Shown here: positions 18,579-27,256 of the stretch, piece by piece | Layout of the letters: each line of letters begins with the position of its first letter | Position numbering within the stretch: the first letter of the stretch is position 1 | NCBI GenBank assembly: GCA_024809215.1 | Contig: JANUBW010000005.1 | Location: 1 to 64,000 of the forward strand | Source of the DNA: Niastella sp. OAS944 | Lineage (GTDB): Bacteria; Bacteroidota; Bacteroidia; Chitinophagales; Chitinophagaceae | Direction: 5' to 3' | Length of the DNA: 64,000 bases | Made by a program: the position numbers and the translations under genes | The notes under the pieces: model-generated | What the model saw: the letters and a program-made list of their open reading frames with translations, nothing else | Told to the model about the DNA's origin: nothing | Databases searched by the model: none

Positions 18579-19346
18579 ATGGAACTTAAAGGAAAAACAA
18601 TACTGATAACCGGCGGTACGGCTGGTATAGGATTAGCAGCAGCAAAGCAATTTTTAGCTAATGGTGCAAAAGTGATCATAACTGGCAGAAACCAGGGGAA
18701 ATTGGACGAGGCCAAAAAATTATATCCGGCATTAACTGCCATAAAAAGTGATGTAGCCAATGCGGATGATGCTCAGTTACTTTTTAATAAGATTAAGGAG
18801 CTTGGAGGAATTGATATCCTTTACAATAATGCCGGCGTTATGAGTTATCCACCGAATATGGGAATAGCGAATGACAAACATTTTGAGTTGGCAAAGTATG
18901 AAATAGACATCAACTACCTGGGTGTGATACGCCTGAACAACCTGTTCATCGAAATGCTGAAGTCAAAGAAAGAAGCGGCCATTATCAACACCTCTTCCAT
19001 TTTAAGCTATGTGCCATTGAATCTTGGCGCAACTTATTCTGCCAGCAAAGCGGCCATGCACTCTTACACCGTGTCGTTGCGGGATCATTTAAAAATACTG
19101 CACAGCAAGGTGAAAGTGTTTGAGCTGTTACCACCTGTAGTGGCAACAAGTATGACGGAAAACATGGAGTCAAAAGGAATCCCGCCGGAAAAATTGGTAA
19201 ACGCATTGATTGCTGGGATCAAAAACAACCGCTTCACTATACGTGTTGGTGACACGAAATTGGTGTATTTGTTCAACCGTTTGTTTCCTAAAATGGCATA
19301 TAGATTGGTTAATCCTGCAAAAAATGCCCGCCTACTTCAATCGTAA
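18579..19346 (+). CDS. DltE-like short-chain dehydrogenase/reductase
   Basis: From ATG 18579 the protein has 255 residues. The Rossmann motif TGGTAGIG lies near the N terminus, NNAGVM follows at about 86-91, and the catalytic Ser is in INTSSILSYV with Tyr/Lys in YSASKAAMHSY. These are classical SDR residues in normal positions. The overall pattern (MELKGKTILITGGTAGIG ... LRDHL ... VFELLPPVVATSMTE) is that of the DltE-type SDRs of Bacteroidota, typically NADPH-dependent with unknown substrate. It is followed 39 bp later by the remnant of an AraC-family regulator gene, the usual neighbour of this SDR type, so the regulator of the pair appears lost. Confidence 0.88.
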   Translation: MELKGKTILITGGTAGIGLAAAKQFLANGAKVIITGRNQGKLDEAKKLYPALTAIKSDVANADDAQLLFNKIKELGGIDILYNNAGVMSYPPNMGIANDKHFELAKYEIDINYLGVIRLNNLFIEMLKSKKEAAIINTSSILSYVPLNLGATYSASKAAMHSYTVSLRDHLKILHSKVKVFELLPPVVATSMTENMESKGIPPEKLVNALIAGIKNNRFTIRVGDTKLVYLFNRLFPKMAYRLVNPAKNARLLQS

Positions 19347-19385
19347 ACGCATTTTCTCTTTAATTTGTAACTTTAGGCCAATCTG

Positions 19386-19541
19386 ATGAAACACTTTAAA
19401 TCAATCAGTGAAATGGCAGTTGCCAGTAATTTGCCATTGCCCGAACATCCCATGTTGGGGCTCTTAAGGATCAATCGTGAGATCAGGATTAGTTATGCGG
19501 CTTATACAAGCGATTTTTACATGATTGGATTATTTGAATAA
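19386..19541 (+). pseudogene. N-terminal stub of an AraC-family regulator
   Basis: The 51-codon ORF reads MKHFKSISEMAVASNLPLPE and later TSDFYMIGL before stopping. This is the characteristic start of AraC-type regulators of Bacteroidota (MKHFKSISE ... P.P.HP ... FTSDFYMIG). The rest of the sensory domain and the whole helix-turn-helix domain are missing. DltE-like SDR genes are commonly beside such a regulator, which supports the reading. The peptide has no DNA-binding domain and is not expected to function. Confidence 0.6.
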
Positions 19542-19610
19542 AATAATAAAGGGCAGAAGGGTTCGAATTGTGTTGTGTAGTGGATGTGTCACCTGTCGCG
19601 AGAAGAAACG

Positions 19611-19640
19611 ACAAGGCATCCACCAACTGGTAGATGCCTT
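19611..19640. terminator. Hairpin terminator between converging genes
   Basis: ACAAGGCATC (19611-19620) pairs with GATGCCTTGT, and an inner CACCA/TGGT pairing extends the hairpin. TATTTTT follows on the plus strand. It lies between the AraC stub and the converging T9SS gene. The stem core is identical to that at 6633-6666. Confidence 0.7.
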
Positions 19641-19654
19641 GTGTATTTTTATGC

Positions 19655-21772
19655 TTATTGTTTCAGCAGTTTTTTCTGTAATAACCGGTTATTTCCGTCC
19701 GTAACATCCAGTACATAGGTGCCCGGTGTAAGACCTGCCGGAACATTTATCTGCAATGACTGGAAGCCTGTTGCCAATTTTTGAGACGTGGTGAACACGG
19801 TTCTGCCGTATAGATCAAACAGTCGTACCTGTACTGCGGTGGCTGTATTTAACTGTAGCTGCAGGTTCAATGCTGTAACGAAGGGATTGGGTTGTACCGT
19901 TACCGTTCCCTTTGCTCTAAGTTGGGTATTGCCGGTTGTAGCCAGCCTGGCGCCTGGTGTGGTCACTCTTGCACTATCCGACCAAAAGCAGGTGGCATCC
20001 TGATTGCCGGGTTGTGCCGGATCGTCGGAGTAAATGGTCTCCAAATTTCCATAGAAATCGAGTAAGGTTGCTGTAGCCTGGTTACATATTGTATTTAGCG
20101 GTTCTGTTATTATCCGGTATTTGATCACTACTTTATTGGCATAACCTGGCTTTATAATACCTGGCGATTCTTCCGTCGGTGAATTAATGAATTTACCGCC
20201 GCTTAAAGAAAAGGGCATTGTTAACTGTGCTGCATCTGCAACGGTTGTACCATTCATTGTTGAGGAAGCTGCAACATAATTGCTATAGGCAGGAATAGCA
20301 TCATATAATTTTAAACCGGCAGCAGGGAGGTTTCCGGTGTTAACCACTTCAATAGTATACTCAATCGTATCGCCCGATGCTACGTTCGCATTACCGCTGA
20401 TATTACGGTATGATGTATTCATTTGTATGGCACTTTGCAGTATAGGGAAGGCGCAACTGGCGTAGTCGCCGTTCGTCCAAACATTGGTGGTACCGCTTGT
20501 TATGGACGCAGCGCTCATGGTAGCCAGGTTTACTTTATAAACATTCTGGTAAGAGCCTCCTGTATAAATATTACCGGCCGTATCAAGGGCAACCGAATTG
20601 GTGTTACCTGAAGGTACAGGTTGTATTCTGCCGATGTAAGTAGATACCCGTGTGGCAGGATTGATCCTGTACATATTTCCGGAATTAACCACCAAATACA
20701 ATTTGCCCGATCCATCGCTAAAAATATCTCCCCCCGCTTCGGCCAGTACATTCCTGGAACCATTAGTGACATCATTCACCAATGCCCCTAACCTACTGAT
20801 TACCGGAAGACCGGTAGACGCATTAATGGTAAAACGGATAAGGTCAAGGGCGTTTGAAGTAACTGCATAGCCGTACCCGTCAACAGTAAAGGTCATGCGG
20901 TTAATATTATAACCACTACCAGTAGTTGTTTCAAGCGGATAACCAACAAATCTTTTGGCCGCAACGGGGCTGGCGCCTAAGTCTACATAACAAAGGTCTT
21001 GCACAGTACCAACAATGTTGTTAACGAAATAGATCCTGTTTGAAATTTTGTCGTAGGCCAACGCTGCAACATTTGTCAATACACTACCTGCTGCTAATGA
21101 GGCACCGGTAATTGCGTTGTAACAGGGGCCGCTGGCGCCGGCAAAGATAGTAGTGCCCCCTACCCCATTTTCAGTACTCACTGTTCTGATATTGTTGTAT
21201 ACACCTGAGGTGCCGGGCGCCGTATTGGCTGTTGACTGATAAACAACTGCACCGGCGGGGTCGGCTAAAAGCGGTGTATATATTATGCCGGAATTTTGAA
21301 TAACACTGACACCGTTGCTGATTGCTGTACAGGTAGCGGAGTTGCTGATTTTGCCCGCATTGGCAGTTGCCTTAACCCGGTAGGTTACTTTAGCAGTAGT
21401 ACCGCCACCCAGTATACCCGGGTCCCAGGCGATGGGGTTAATTAACCCGCCCGAACCAACATAGGGCATTTGGCTATTTACATCGGGTACCGGAACGTCG
21501 TTCAATGAGGTTGAGCCTGTTACATAGGCTGTTCCTGCCGGAATACTGTTGTAAAACCTGCAACCGGTTAAATTAGTAGTAGACGTATTGGTGGTAATAA
21601 AGGTATATTCTAATATATCACCTGCAGAAGCAGGTGAGTCATATACGCCGGTTGTTACATTGTAAACATTGGATATGGTTACCTGAAGCTGCGCATTCGC
21701 CTTATTGGCTGCACCCATAGATAGTAATAAAACAAACAGAAAAAGTTTAACGAAGTAGAATTTGTTGTACAT
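19655..21772 (-). CDS. Secreted T9SS protein with DUF11-like repeats
   Basis: From ATG 21772 the protein has 705 residues. The signal peptide is FYFVKLFLFVLLLSMGAANKANAQ. A first DUF11-type domain follows (DILEYTFITTNTSTTNLTG), then a central region rich in Gly/Asn with beta-propeller-like features (KISNRIYFVNN, DTAGNIYTGGSYQNVYKVN). A second DUF11-like domain (SGDTIEYTIEVVNTGNLPAAG) precedes a C-terminal T9SS type A sorting domain (VQPNPFVTALNLQLQ; GTYVLDVTDGN; ending KKLLKQ). The in-frame extension to 21853 would precede the signal peptide and is rejected. It is likely a secreted or surface-anchored protein; ligand unknown. It is transcribed alone. Confidence 0.85.
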   Translation of the reverse strand: MYNKFYFVKLFLFVLLLSMGAANKANAQLQVTISNVYNVTTGVYDSPASAGDILEYTFITTNTSTTNLTGCRFYNSIPAGTAYVTGSTSLNDVPVPDVNSQMPYVGSGGLINPIAWDPGILGGGTTAKVTYRVKATANAGKISNSATCTAISNGVSVIQNSGIIYTPLLADPAGAVVYQSTANTAPGTSGVYNNIRTVSTENGVGGTTIFAGASGPCYNAITGASLAAGSVLTNVAALAYDKISNRIYFVNNIVGTVQDLCYVDLGASPVAAKRFVGYPLETTTGSGYNINRMTFTVDGYGYAVTSNALDLIRFTINASTGLPVISRLGALVNDVTNGSRNVLAEAGGDIFSDGSGKLYLVVNSGNMYRINPATRVSTYIGRIQPVPSGNTNSVALDTAGNIYTGGSYQNVYKVNLATMSAASITSGTTNVWTNGDYASCAFPILQSAIQMNTSYRNISGNANVASGDTIEYTIEVVNTGNLPAAGLKLYDAIPAYSNYVAASSTMNGTTVADAAQLTMPFSLSGGKFINSPTEESPGIIKPGYANKVVIKYRIITEPLNTICNQATATLLDFYGNLETIYSDDPAQPGNQDATCFWSDSARVTTPGARLATTGNTQLRAKGTVTVQPNPFVTALNLQLQLNTATAVQVRLFDLYGRTVFTTSQKLATGFQSLQINVPAGLTPGTYVLDVTDGNNRLLQKKLLKQ

Positions 21773-21882
21773 AAACGGATTTTGTAAATAAAAGTTTTCC
21801 GGGTGCAAAGCAAGTGGCTGAGCTATCAAAATCCTAAAAACAGGCGTAGACAAACTGTAGACAAGTATGTAAAATGTAACAA

Positions 21883-21911
21883 GCCCCTTCGATCCAATGA
21901 TCTGAAGGGGC
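21883..21911. terminator. Hairpin, probable terminator
   Basis: GCCCCTTC (21883-21890) and GAAGGGGC (21904-21911) form an 8-bp stem between the T9SS gene start and the methyltransferase end. No long U-run follows on either strand, so efficiency is uncertain. Confidence 0.45.
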
Positions 21912-21949
21912 CTGTTTGTTCGAAGTACACTGCTGAGAATACCGTTTTT

Positions 21950-22054
21950 ATTTTACCGCCCTGAATATTTTATTCATATAAGCAGAATTAACATTCCCGG
22001 CAAATACCTTAATACCGGCCTTGGTACCGCCACTCGGTTCCCTGGCCGCTGCTT
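21950..22054 (-). pseudogene. Possible gene-end remnant, unidentified
   Basis: On the minus strand an open stretch ends with GGTKAGIKVFAGNVNSAYMN, then KIFRAVK and a TAA. It is bounded upstream by a TAA at about 22055 and has no start codon in the right place. The composition is protein-like and sits in an otherwise empty 280-bp gap. The family is not recognised; chance is possible. Confidence 0.25.
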
Positions 22055-22133
22055 AAATGCATTATTCCATCCCAGAATGGTTTTGATAAGCCTTGCGAAG
22101 GTGCAATAAATTCTAAGACACAATGCTTTCTCT

Positions 22134-22955
22134 TTATTTCCATGCCTGGCTAATTACGGCGCTCATTGGTGCTACCATGGGCGAGGCGCCGAATTTTTCC
22201 GCGAGTTCTTTTTCAAGTTCAATCTTTATTTCATCTATTAATTCCGCATTTTGTTGCCTGAGCTCTTTAAAAATAAACCCGCCTGCAACCAGGCCGGTTG
22301 CAGCTTCCTTCGCACCTGAACAAACAGAAAACTGCTTTACTTTTTCAATAGAAATTTTTGAAAACCCTTCTTTATCTAATAGTAGCCTTATGGCCTCTAC
22401 ATCATTCATTGAAACAGCAACATCGTACGAATCGGGCAACGGGCCTTTCAGGTATTTTTCGGCCAGGACCCTGGATGTATAGGACACCGCATTATGCTCC
22501 AGTTTATCCCAGGTTGTAAACAAAAGCATTCCGCCCGGCTTTAAAACACGGTAAGCTTCAGCAAATGCCTTCGGCTTATCATCAACGAACATATAACCGA
22601 AGCAACAAACAACCAGGTCGATACTATTGTCGCTAAACGGTAATTGTTGTGCATCTATAATTTGCCAGTCAATATCAAGATGACTTAATTGTTTTTTTGC
22701 TTCAGCCTGCATCTCCTCACTTATATCCGAAGCAATCAGTTGTGCGGAGATTTTTAAACATTTTCTTATATGACGTGTTACCCGTCCTGTTCCCGAAGCA
22801 ATTTCCAGAGCAACAGAAACTGGCGCCGGATCTATTCGTTTTGCAATTTCTATGGCATAAGGTTCAAAGAACAGGGGACCGAGAAAATGATCATAATAAA
22901 AAGCGCTACCTCCGGGGCTGTCAAAGGAAGGATCGTTGGTTGAAGCATCATTCAT
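22134..22955 (-). CDS. Class I SAM-dependent methyltransferase
   Basis: The 273-residue protein has SAM motif I LEIASGTGRVTRHI at about residues 50-63, an acidic loop (ASDISEEMQAEA), motif for the adenine side IDAQQLPFSDNSIDLVVCCF, and the post-motif YRVLKPGGMLLFTTWD. This is the UbiE/COQ5-like Methyltransf_11 arrangement. The substrate is not deducible: such stand-alone enzymes act on small molecules. The C-terminal 100 residues are helical and of normal size. No neighbouring biosynthetic genes suggest a pathway. Confidence 0.85.
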   Translation of the reverse strand: MNDASTNDPSFDSPGGSAFYYDHFLGPLFFEPYAIEIAKRIDPAPVSVALEIASGTGRVTRHIRKCLKISAQLIASDISEEMQAEAKKQLSHLDIDWQIIDAQQLPFSDNSIDLVVCCFGYMFVDDKPKAFAEAYRVLKPGGMLLFTTWDKLEHNAVSYTSRVLAEKYLKGPLPDSYDVAVSMNDVEAIRLLLDKEGFSKISIEKVKQFSVCSGAKEAATGLVAGGFIFKELRQQNAELIDEIKIELEKELAEKFGASPMVAPMSAVISQAWK

Positions 22956-23215
22956 ATGTTATCGTTTTTATATTTTGAGGCTATCTGGCTTTTATGCACC
23001 ATCCGAAGCTAAAGATAAGCTGTTAGTAGATTATTATGCAACTGCAACCCTCCTTCGTAGCGCCATGCATGGCGCACACGTCACAAACCCTTCCCCTGAA
23101 AAAAAATAAGCCATTGGCAATAAACTATATATTTAATTTGATGATTTTATAGGATAGCCTTGCGAACGCTGCCAGGATTAGTGGCTTTGAAGGGTTTTTA
23201 AATTGGAATAATTCT

Positions 23216-23356
23216 TTATTTCTTTTCTGCTAAAAGCAGGACCCCGTGAGTAATGGCAGACATTTTTGTACGGCCGCCGGCATCCACATTGGCGGCGCCA
23301 CGTACAACCACCGCAGTTAAAGGAATTGCCCCCAACAGACCGCCAAAAAGTGATTT
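23216..23356 (-). pseudogene. Remnant of a SulP-family anion transporter
   Basis: On the minus strand one frame reads [20 protein letters not shown], then [20 protein letters not shown], then LAEKK and a stop. This matches the conserved SulP transporter segment with the pattern 'GG.P.T.VIVRS.ANI.AG..TK.S.I.HG.LLL'. Only about 45 codons survive; the frame is closed on both sides, and the remaining ~450 residues, including the STAS domain, are absent. It is non-functional and marks another deletion scar. Identification rests on the motif only. Confidence 0.6.
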
Positions 23357-23540
23357 TTGTCAATTTCTACAGTAAATCCGGCTATTGCTTCATTGATTTG
23401 TTTCATGTCTGCATTACATTAAGGCGCTTCCTGGCCACTCCATTGCATTGCACAACTGGTGGTCTTACTCGATAATACCGGTAGCCCTAATTTAAGTGCG
23501 GTGCAAAGCTGAATCGAAGATAAAACATGGCGACAACACA

Positions 23541-23569
23541 AAAGCCTTCGGATTCAATCCGAAGGCTTT
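23541..23569. terminator. Hairpin terminator
   Basis: AAAGCCTTCGGATT (23541-23554) and AATCCGAAGGCTTT (23556-23569) form a nearly continuous stem; functionally the loop is ATTCAAT. It lies 67 nt after the DUF4249 gene stop, with a T-run on the plus strand (TTCTTTTT). Confidence 0.7.
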
Positions 23570-23635
23570 GATTCTTTTTAATCGTTTTGATTGTAGAGAA
23601 TAATTCCGATTTTTCACTACACGTACAAAACTTAA

Positions 23636-24457
23636 TTACTTAATCGTATAGCTTTTAGTATCCATTTCTGCCAGTCTGAAATAGCCCAAAGCGTAATTTT
23701 TACTATCGGTCTGATTGATAATATTACCGCGGACAGCACTAGGTGTTGTAGGGAAAGGATTGCCATCATTACCAGAAGCCAGTATTAATTTGAACATGTA
23801 ATTGTAATAGCTTTTTGAAATTCCGTACAGTTTTATGTCTACCTTATCCCCTGCTTTTAACTTTTTATACGAATATGATTCCTGCATTACATTACCATTA
23901 CTATGTTCATCATCTTCAACTTCAAGCTCGGGGAATGCTATGTAAGGCTGGGTAACTCCGGTTAAATAGGAGTTTGCCTGATTTGCATCATCCTTATAGT
24001 AAAATGTTACTTCAATTTCATCACCGGCCTCACCTCCTTTGTTGTTCTGATCAATCTTATCTTCAATTTTAGGAACAGCGGTAAATGTTTCCGATGCTGT
24101 ATAAGTTTGCCCATTTAAAACAATTTTTAAGTTATAAGTCTGGCCAATAACAGGAAGAAAATTGCGGCAAATATATTGCCCTGTTCCGGGCGTTTCTACA
24201 AATTCAAAAACTGTATTTGACGGGTTAGTTACAGTAATTACTGCTCCGGATACGCTCGAAAATTCGGGGCTGTAATAACCTGTTGTGGTCGACAACACAA
24301 TCTTTTGTTCATTGCCTGCTGTATTTTTTACCCAGTCTATAGACGCGTCTATAACCAATTTTGGCGATGCTGTCTTAAGATCCACAGTAGTAACCTTCTC
24401 GCATCCTGTCACAAACAGTCCAGCGGATATAATTATAATTTTTTGTAGCATTTTCAT
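23636..24457 (-). CDS. DUF4249-family lipoprotein
   Basis: The 273-residue protein has a lipobox (ISAGLFVTGC, Cys at about 19) and then KLVIDASIDW and a beta-sandwich fold with SGAVITVTNPSN and GQTYNLKIVLNGQTYTASE. This is the DUF4249 pattern. Proteins of this family are encoded immediately downstream of a TonB-dependent receptor and are probably its surface-exposed partner, a SusD-like accessory. Here the receptor ends at 24489, 31 bp upstream, so the pair is an operon. No enzyme gene is adjacent, so the ligand is unknown. Confidence 0.85.
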   Translation of the reverse strand: MKMLQKIIIISAGLFVTGCEKVTTVDLKTASPKLVIDASIDWVKNTAGNEQKIVLSTTTGYYSPEFSSVSGAVITVTNPSNTVFEFVETPGTGQYICRNFLPVIGQTYNLKIVLNGQTYTASETFTAVPKIEDKIDQNNKGGEAGDEIEVTFYYKDDANQANSYLTGVTQPYIAFPELEVEDDEHSNGNVMQESYSYKKLKAGDKVDIKLYGISKSYYNYMFKLILASGNDGNPFPTTPSAVRGNIINQTDSKNYALGYFRLAEMDTKSYTIK

Positions 24458-24488
24458 TTTTATCTTTTTATAAGTACGTGAGTTGTAT

Positions 24489-26864
24489 TTAAAATTTTAC
24501 GTTGTATGTTACACTGGGAACAATACCGAAAATGGATATTCTTCTTGTTTCATTTGCTCCCGTATCTTCATTCTGTCTAAAAGAGTACGATGCTGCATTG
24601 CTTCTGTTGTAAAGATTGTAGATACTGAAATTCCATTCACCCTGCCAACCTTTTTTCTTGTAGGGTTTAGGAGTATATGTTGCTGATATGTCTAAATGGT
24701 GGTATGCAGATAAAGAATTTTCATTTCTTTCACCATAACTCGCAACAGTAATACCATGATATTGGTATTTTCCATTAGGAAATGTTGCTGCTTTTCCGCT
24801 CTGGAAAGTTAAAATAGCCCCAAACGACCATTTCGGATTATAAGCATAAGCGCCCGTAACGGATAGATTATGCAACTTGTCATAATTTGCTCTGTACCAT
24901 TCGCCGTTATTTATACCCGGTTCATCTGCATTTCTGCCTGGCGTCCTTTGTTGTGCTTTTGAAATAGTATATGAAACCCAGCCAGTGAGCTTTCCTGTAT
25001 TTTTTTTGAGCATCATTTCCAGACCATATGCCCTTCCTTCGCCGTTTAAAAGCACCGTTTCTACTGCGTCGATCCCAAGTAGATCAGCGCCGTCAATATA
25101 GTCTGATTTGTTTTTTATTTTTTTATAGAAAGTTTCAGCTTCCAAGGAATATTTACCGCCTTTAAAATTGTGAAAGTACCCCAGTGCTACCTGATCTAAA
25201 ATTTCTGGTTTAAGGTATTGGTCAGAAGGCGCCCATATATCCAGCGGGCTTGCAGATGCAGTATTGGAAATTAAATGAACATATTGGCTCATTCTATTGT
25301 AACTGGCCTTAATGGATTGGTCATTGTTTAGAGAGTAAGCAATGGCAAGCCTTGGTTCAAAGTTGTCAAAACCTGCTATCTTTTTGTTTTCCTTATAGTT
25401 TATTGTTCCTGTTGGAGTACCCTCTTCATAAATTTGAAGCTGCTTATTGAAAACAACCGGCTGATTATTGGCGTAAGTGTACACTTCCTGCGCCCCTAAT
25501 CTTTGAAAGTTACTGTAGCGAAGTCCATATTTCAGTGATAATTTTTCGGAAAGGTTTTGTTCAGCGCTGATATATACGGCATTTTCAAAAGCGTATTTTT
25601 TTGCCAACTGGTCCGGATTGATAGCTGAACTCTCTCCAAACGGCCTGATTGTTCCAGGATTAAAACTGTAGTAAATTGAATTTACACCATAATTTAAAGT
25701 CAGATCATTTGACAAATAATGTTTAAGATCATATTTAAAATTGTAATTTTTTACCTCTGCTTTCCAGTCAAGACCAGCAGATTTGACTTTGATCTGGTAG
25801 TCATAATCACTGTAAATGGCAGACGCATTAGAGAATATCTTATCAGAGAATATATGGTTCCATCTTAGATTAAAAAGTTTATTACCATATACGTTAATAA
25901 AACTGTTATTAAAATTCATGTTGTCGTTACCAAAATATCCTGATACAAAGACATTATTTCTATCATTGAATTTGTAATTAAACTTGGTGTTCAGATCGTA
26001 GAAATAGGCTGAATTTGGTTCATTTGCCATTTTCAAAAAAAGATGTGCGTAAGATCCTCTTCCCGCAACCACAAAAGAACTTTTTTCTTTAACAATAGGA
26101 CCTTCTACAAGTAACCGGCTTGATATTAATCCGACCCCCCCGTTTACATGATACTCCTTGTTGTTTCCTTCTTTTTGATAAATATCCAGTACTGATGATA
26201 TACGTCCGCCGAAATTAGCAGGAATACCTCCCTTATAAAGTTTCAGATCTTTGATTACATCAGAGTTGAAAACAGAAAAGAATCCGAATAAATGCGATGT
26301 ATTATAAACAACGGCTTCATCAAGCAGTACAAGATTTCCATCAACAGAACCGCCCCTGACATTAAATCCCGATGCGCCTTCCTGAGCATTGGTAACCCCG
26401 GGAAGCTGTAAGATTGATTTTAAGACATCTACTTCACCCAGAACGGCCGGCATCTTTTTTATCGTGGCAATAGACAGTTTACTGGTACTCATTTCAGGTT
26501 TCCGGATGTTTTCTTTTGTAGTATTGCTTTTAACTACAACTTCACCCAATGTTTTACTGCTTTCTGTCAGCCCAAAGTTCCTTTTTGTGTTTTCGTTCAG
26601 CGTGATAGTTTCTTCTATTTTATCAAAACCTATGTGGCTTATGATAATGGTGTAAGTCCCTTTTGGCAGTATCGTGGTATAGTATCCGTAAGAATTGGTA
26701 GTAATACCTGCTTTCGCTTCCGGAATGTAAATAGATACGCCAATTAATGTTTCGGTATTGGACTTATTGGTTATAGTGCCGCTAAGGGTAACTTTTTCCT
26801 GCGAATATGCATGGCCTGCAAAGGCAAAAAACAGTACTAGCAAGAATAGGATTCTGCTTTTCAT
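24489..26864 (-). CDS. TonB-dependent receptor with carboxypeptidase-like N domain
   Basis: The 791-residue protein has a signal peptide (ILFLLVLFFAFAGHAYSQ) and a CarboxypepD_reg-like domain at about 22-105 (TLSGTITNKSNTETLIGVSI). The plug domain follows (LGEVVVKS; MPAVLGEVDVLKSILQLPGV; GFNVRGGSVDGNLVLLDEA), then the barrel to the C-terminal Phe (SVTYNVKF). The 'NVRGGS.D.NLVLLD' plug form is typical of receptors paired with DUF4249 lipoproteins, present here downstream. It belongs to the non-SusC class; substrates in this class are poorly known. Upstream is the 240-bp inverted-repeat element. The gene appears intact. Confidence 0.92.
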   Translation of the reverse strand: MKSRILFLLVLFFAFAGHAYSQEKVTLSGTITNKSNTETLIGVSIYIPEAKAGITTNSYGYYTTILPKGTYTIIISHIGFDKIEETITLNENTKRNFGLTESSKTLGEVVVKSNTTKENIRKPEMSTSKLSIATIKKMPAVLGEVDVLKSILQLPGVTNAQEGASGFNVRGGSVDGNLVLLDEAVVYNTSHLFGFFSVFNSDVIKDLKLYKGGIPANFGGRISSVLDIYQKEGNNKEYHVNGGVGLISSRLLVEGPIVKEKSSFVVAGRGSYAHLFLKMANEPNSAYFYDLNTKFNYKFNDRNNVFVSGYFGNDNMNFNNSFINVYGNKLFNLRWNHIFSDKIFSNASAIYSDYDYQIKVKSAGLDWKAEVKNYNFKYDLKHYLSNDLTLNYGVNSIYYSFNPGTIRPFGESSAINPDQLAKKYAFENAVYISAEQNLSEKLSLKYGLRYSNFQRLGAQEVYTYANNQPVVFNKQLQIYEEGTPTGTINYKENKKIAGFDNFEPRLAIAYSLNNDQSIKASYNRMSQYVHLISNTASASPLDIWAPSDQYLKPEILDQVALGYFHNFKGGKYSLEAETFYKKIKNKSDYIDGADLLGIDAVETVLLNGEGRAYGLEMMLKKNTGKLTGWVSYTISKAQQRTPGRNADEPGINNGEWYRANYDKLHNLSVTGAYAYNPKWSFGAILTFQSGKAATFPNGKYQYHGITVASYGERNENSLSAYHHLDISATYTPKPYKKKGWQGEWNFSIYNLYNRSNAASYSFRQNEDTGANETRRISIFGIVPSVTYNVKF

Positions 26865-27256
26865 TTATTAATGTTTAGATTTAAATATTTATGATTTTCG
26901 GCTAAAGTATATCTTTGTTGAACCCGCTTATTATATATATACAAAGTGCCTTACTTTCCATATTAAAGCAGCTTTTACCTATACTAAAATAATTGCACAC
27001 TAAGATTTCAGCGAAAGAAGCTAAGTTTTTAAAACAAAAAGTTCCTGATCAAAATTGAAGAACATAAGACTGAAAGTGATTTCGCTGGATTGTTCTTTTC
27101 CCATCGGCGCATAGCCTGATATTTTGCTAGATGTAAAGGCTGCTTTAATATATGAGGTAAGTCGTTTTGTATATAAAGAAATATTCGCAGTCAAAAAAAA
27201 TATACATTAACCTAAAATATCACCAATATCATAAGCTATAAATAGCGAAAAAAGCG
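26865..27256. other. AT-rich intergenic region containing an inverted-repeat element
   Basis: This 392-bp gap between the divergent TonB receptor and the HD-domain gene has no credible ORF. Its main content is the pair of 55-nt inverted arms at 26936-26990 and 27121-27175, described separately. TATCTTTG at 26907-26914 matches a plus-strand -7 element, but no gene lies close enough to assign it. Confidence 0.6.
26936..27175. repeat. Long imperfect inverted repeat, MITE-like
   Basis: The left arm (26936-26990) and the reverse complement of the right arm (27121-27175) agree at 43 of 55 positions by hand alignment. Both ends are the 10-mer TATATACAAA, both share ATATTAAAGCAGC, and both inner ends are AAAAT. 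A further inner pair, CAGCGAAA (about 27010) against TTTCGCTG (about 27080), lies between the arms. The 240-bp size, terminal inverted repeats and lack of coding capacity suggest a decayed miniature transposable element; a large regulatory hairpin is the alternative. No target-site duplication is evident beyond the AT-rich ends. Confidence 0.55.

Noticed and set aside
23266-23475. Plus-strand 69-codon frame over the SulP remnant
   Set aside because: The minus-strand reading gives a conserved SulP segment, whereas this frame is basic and featureless.
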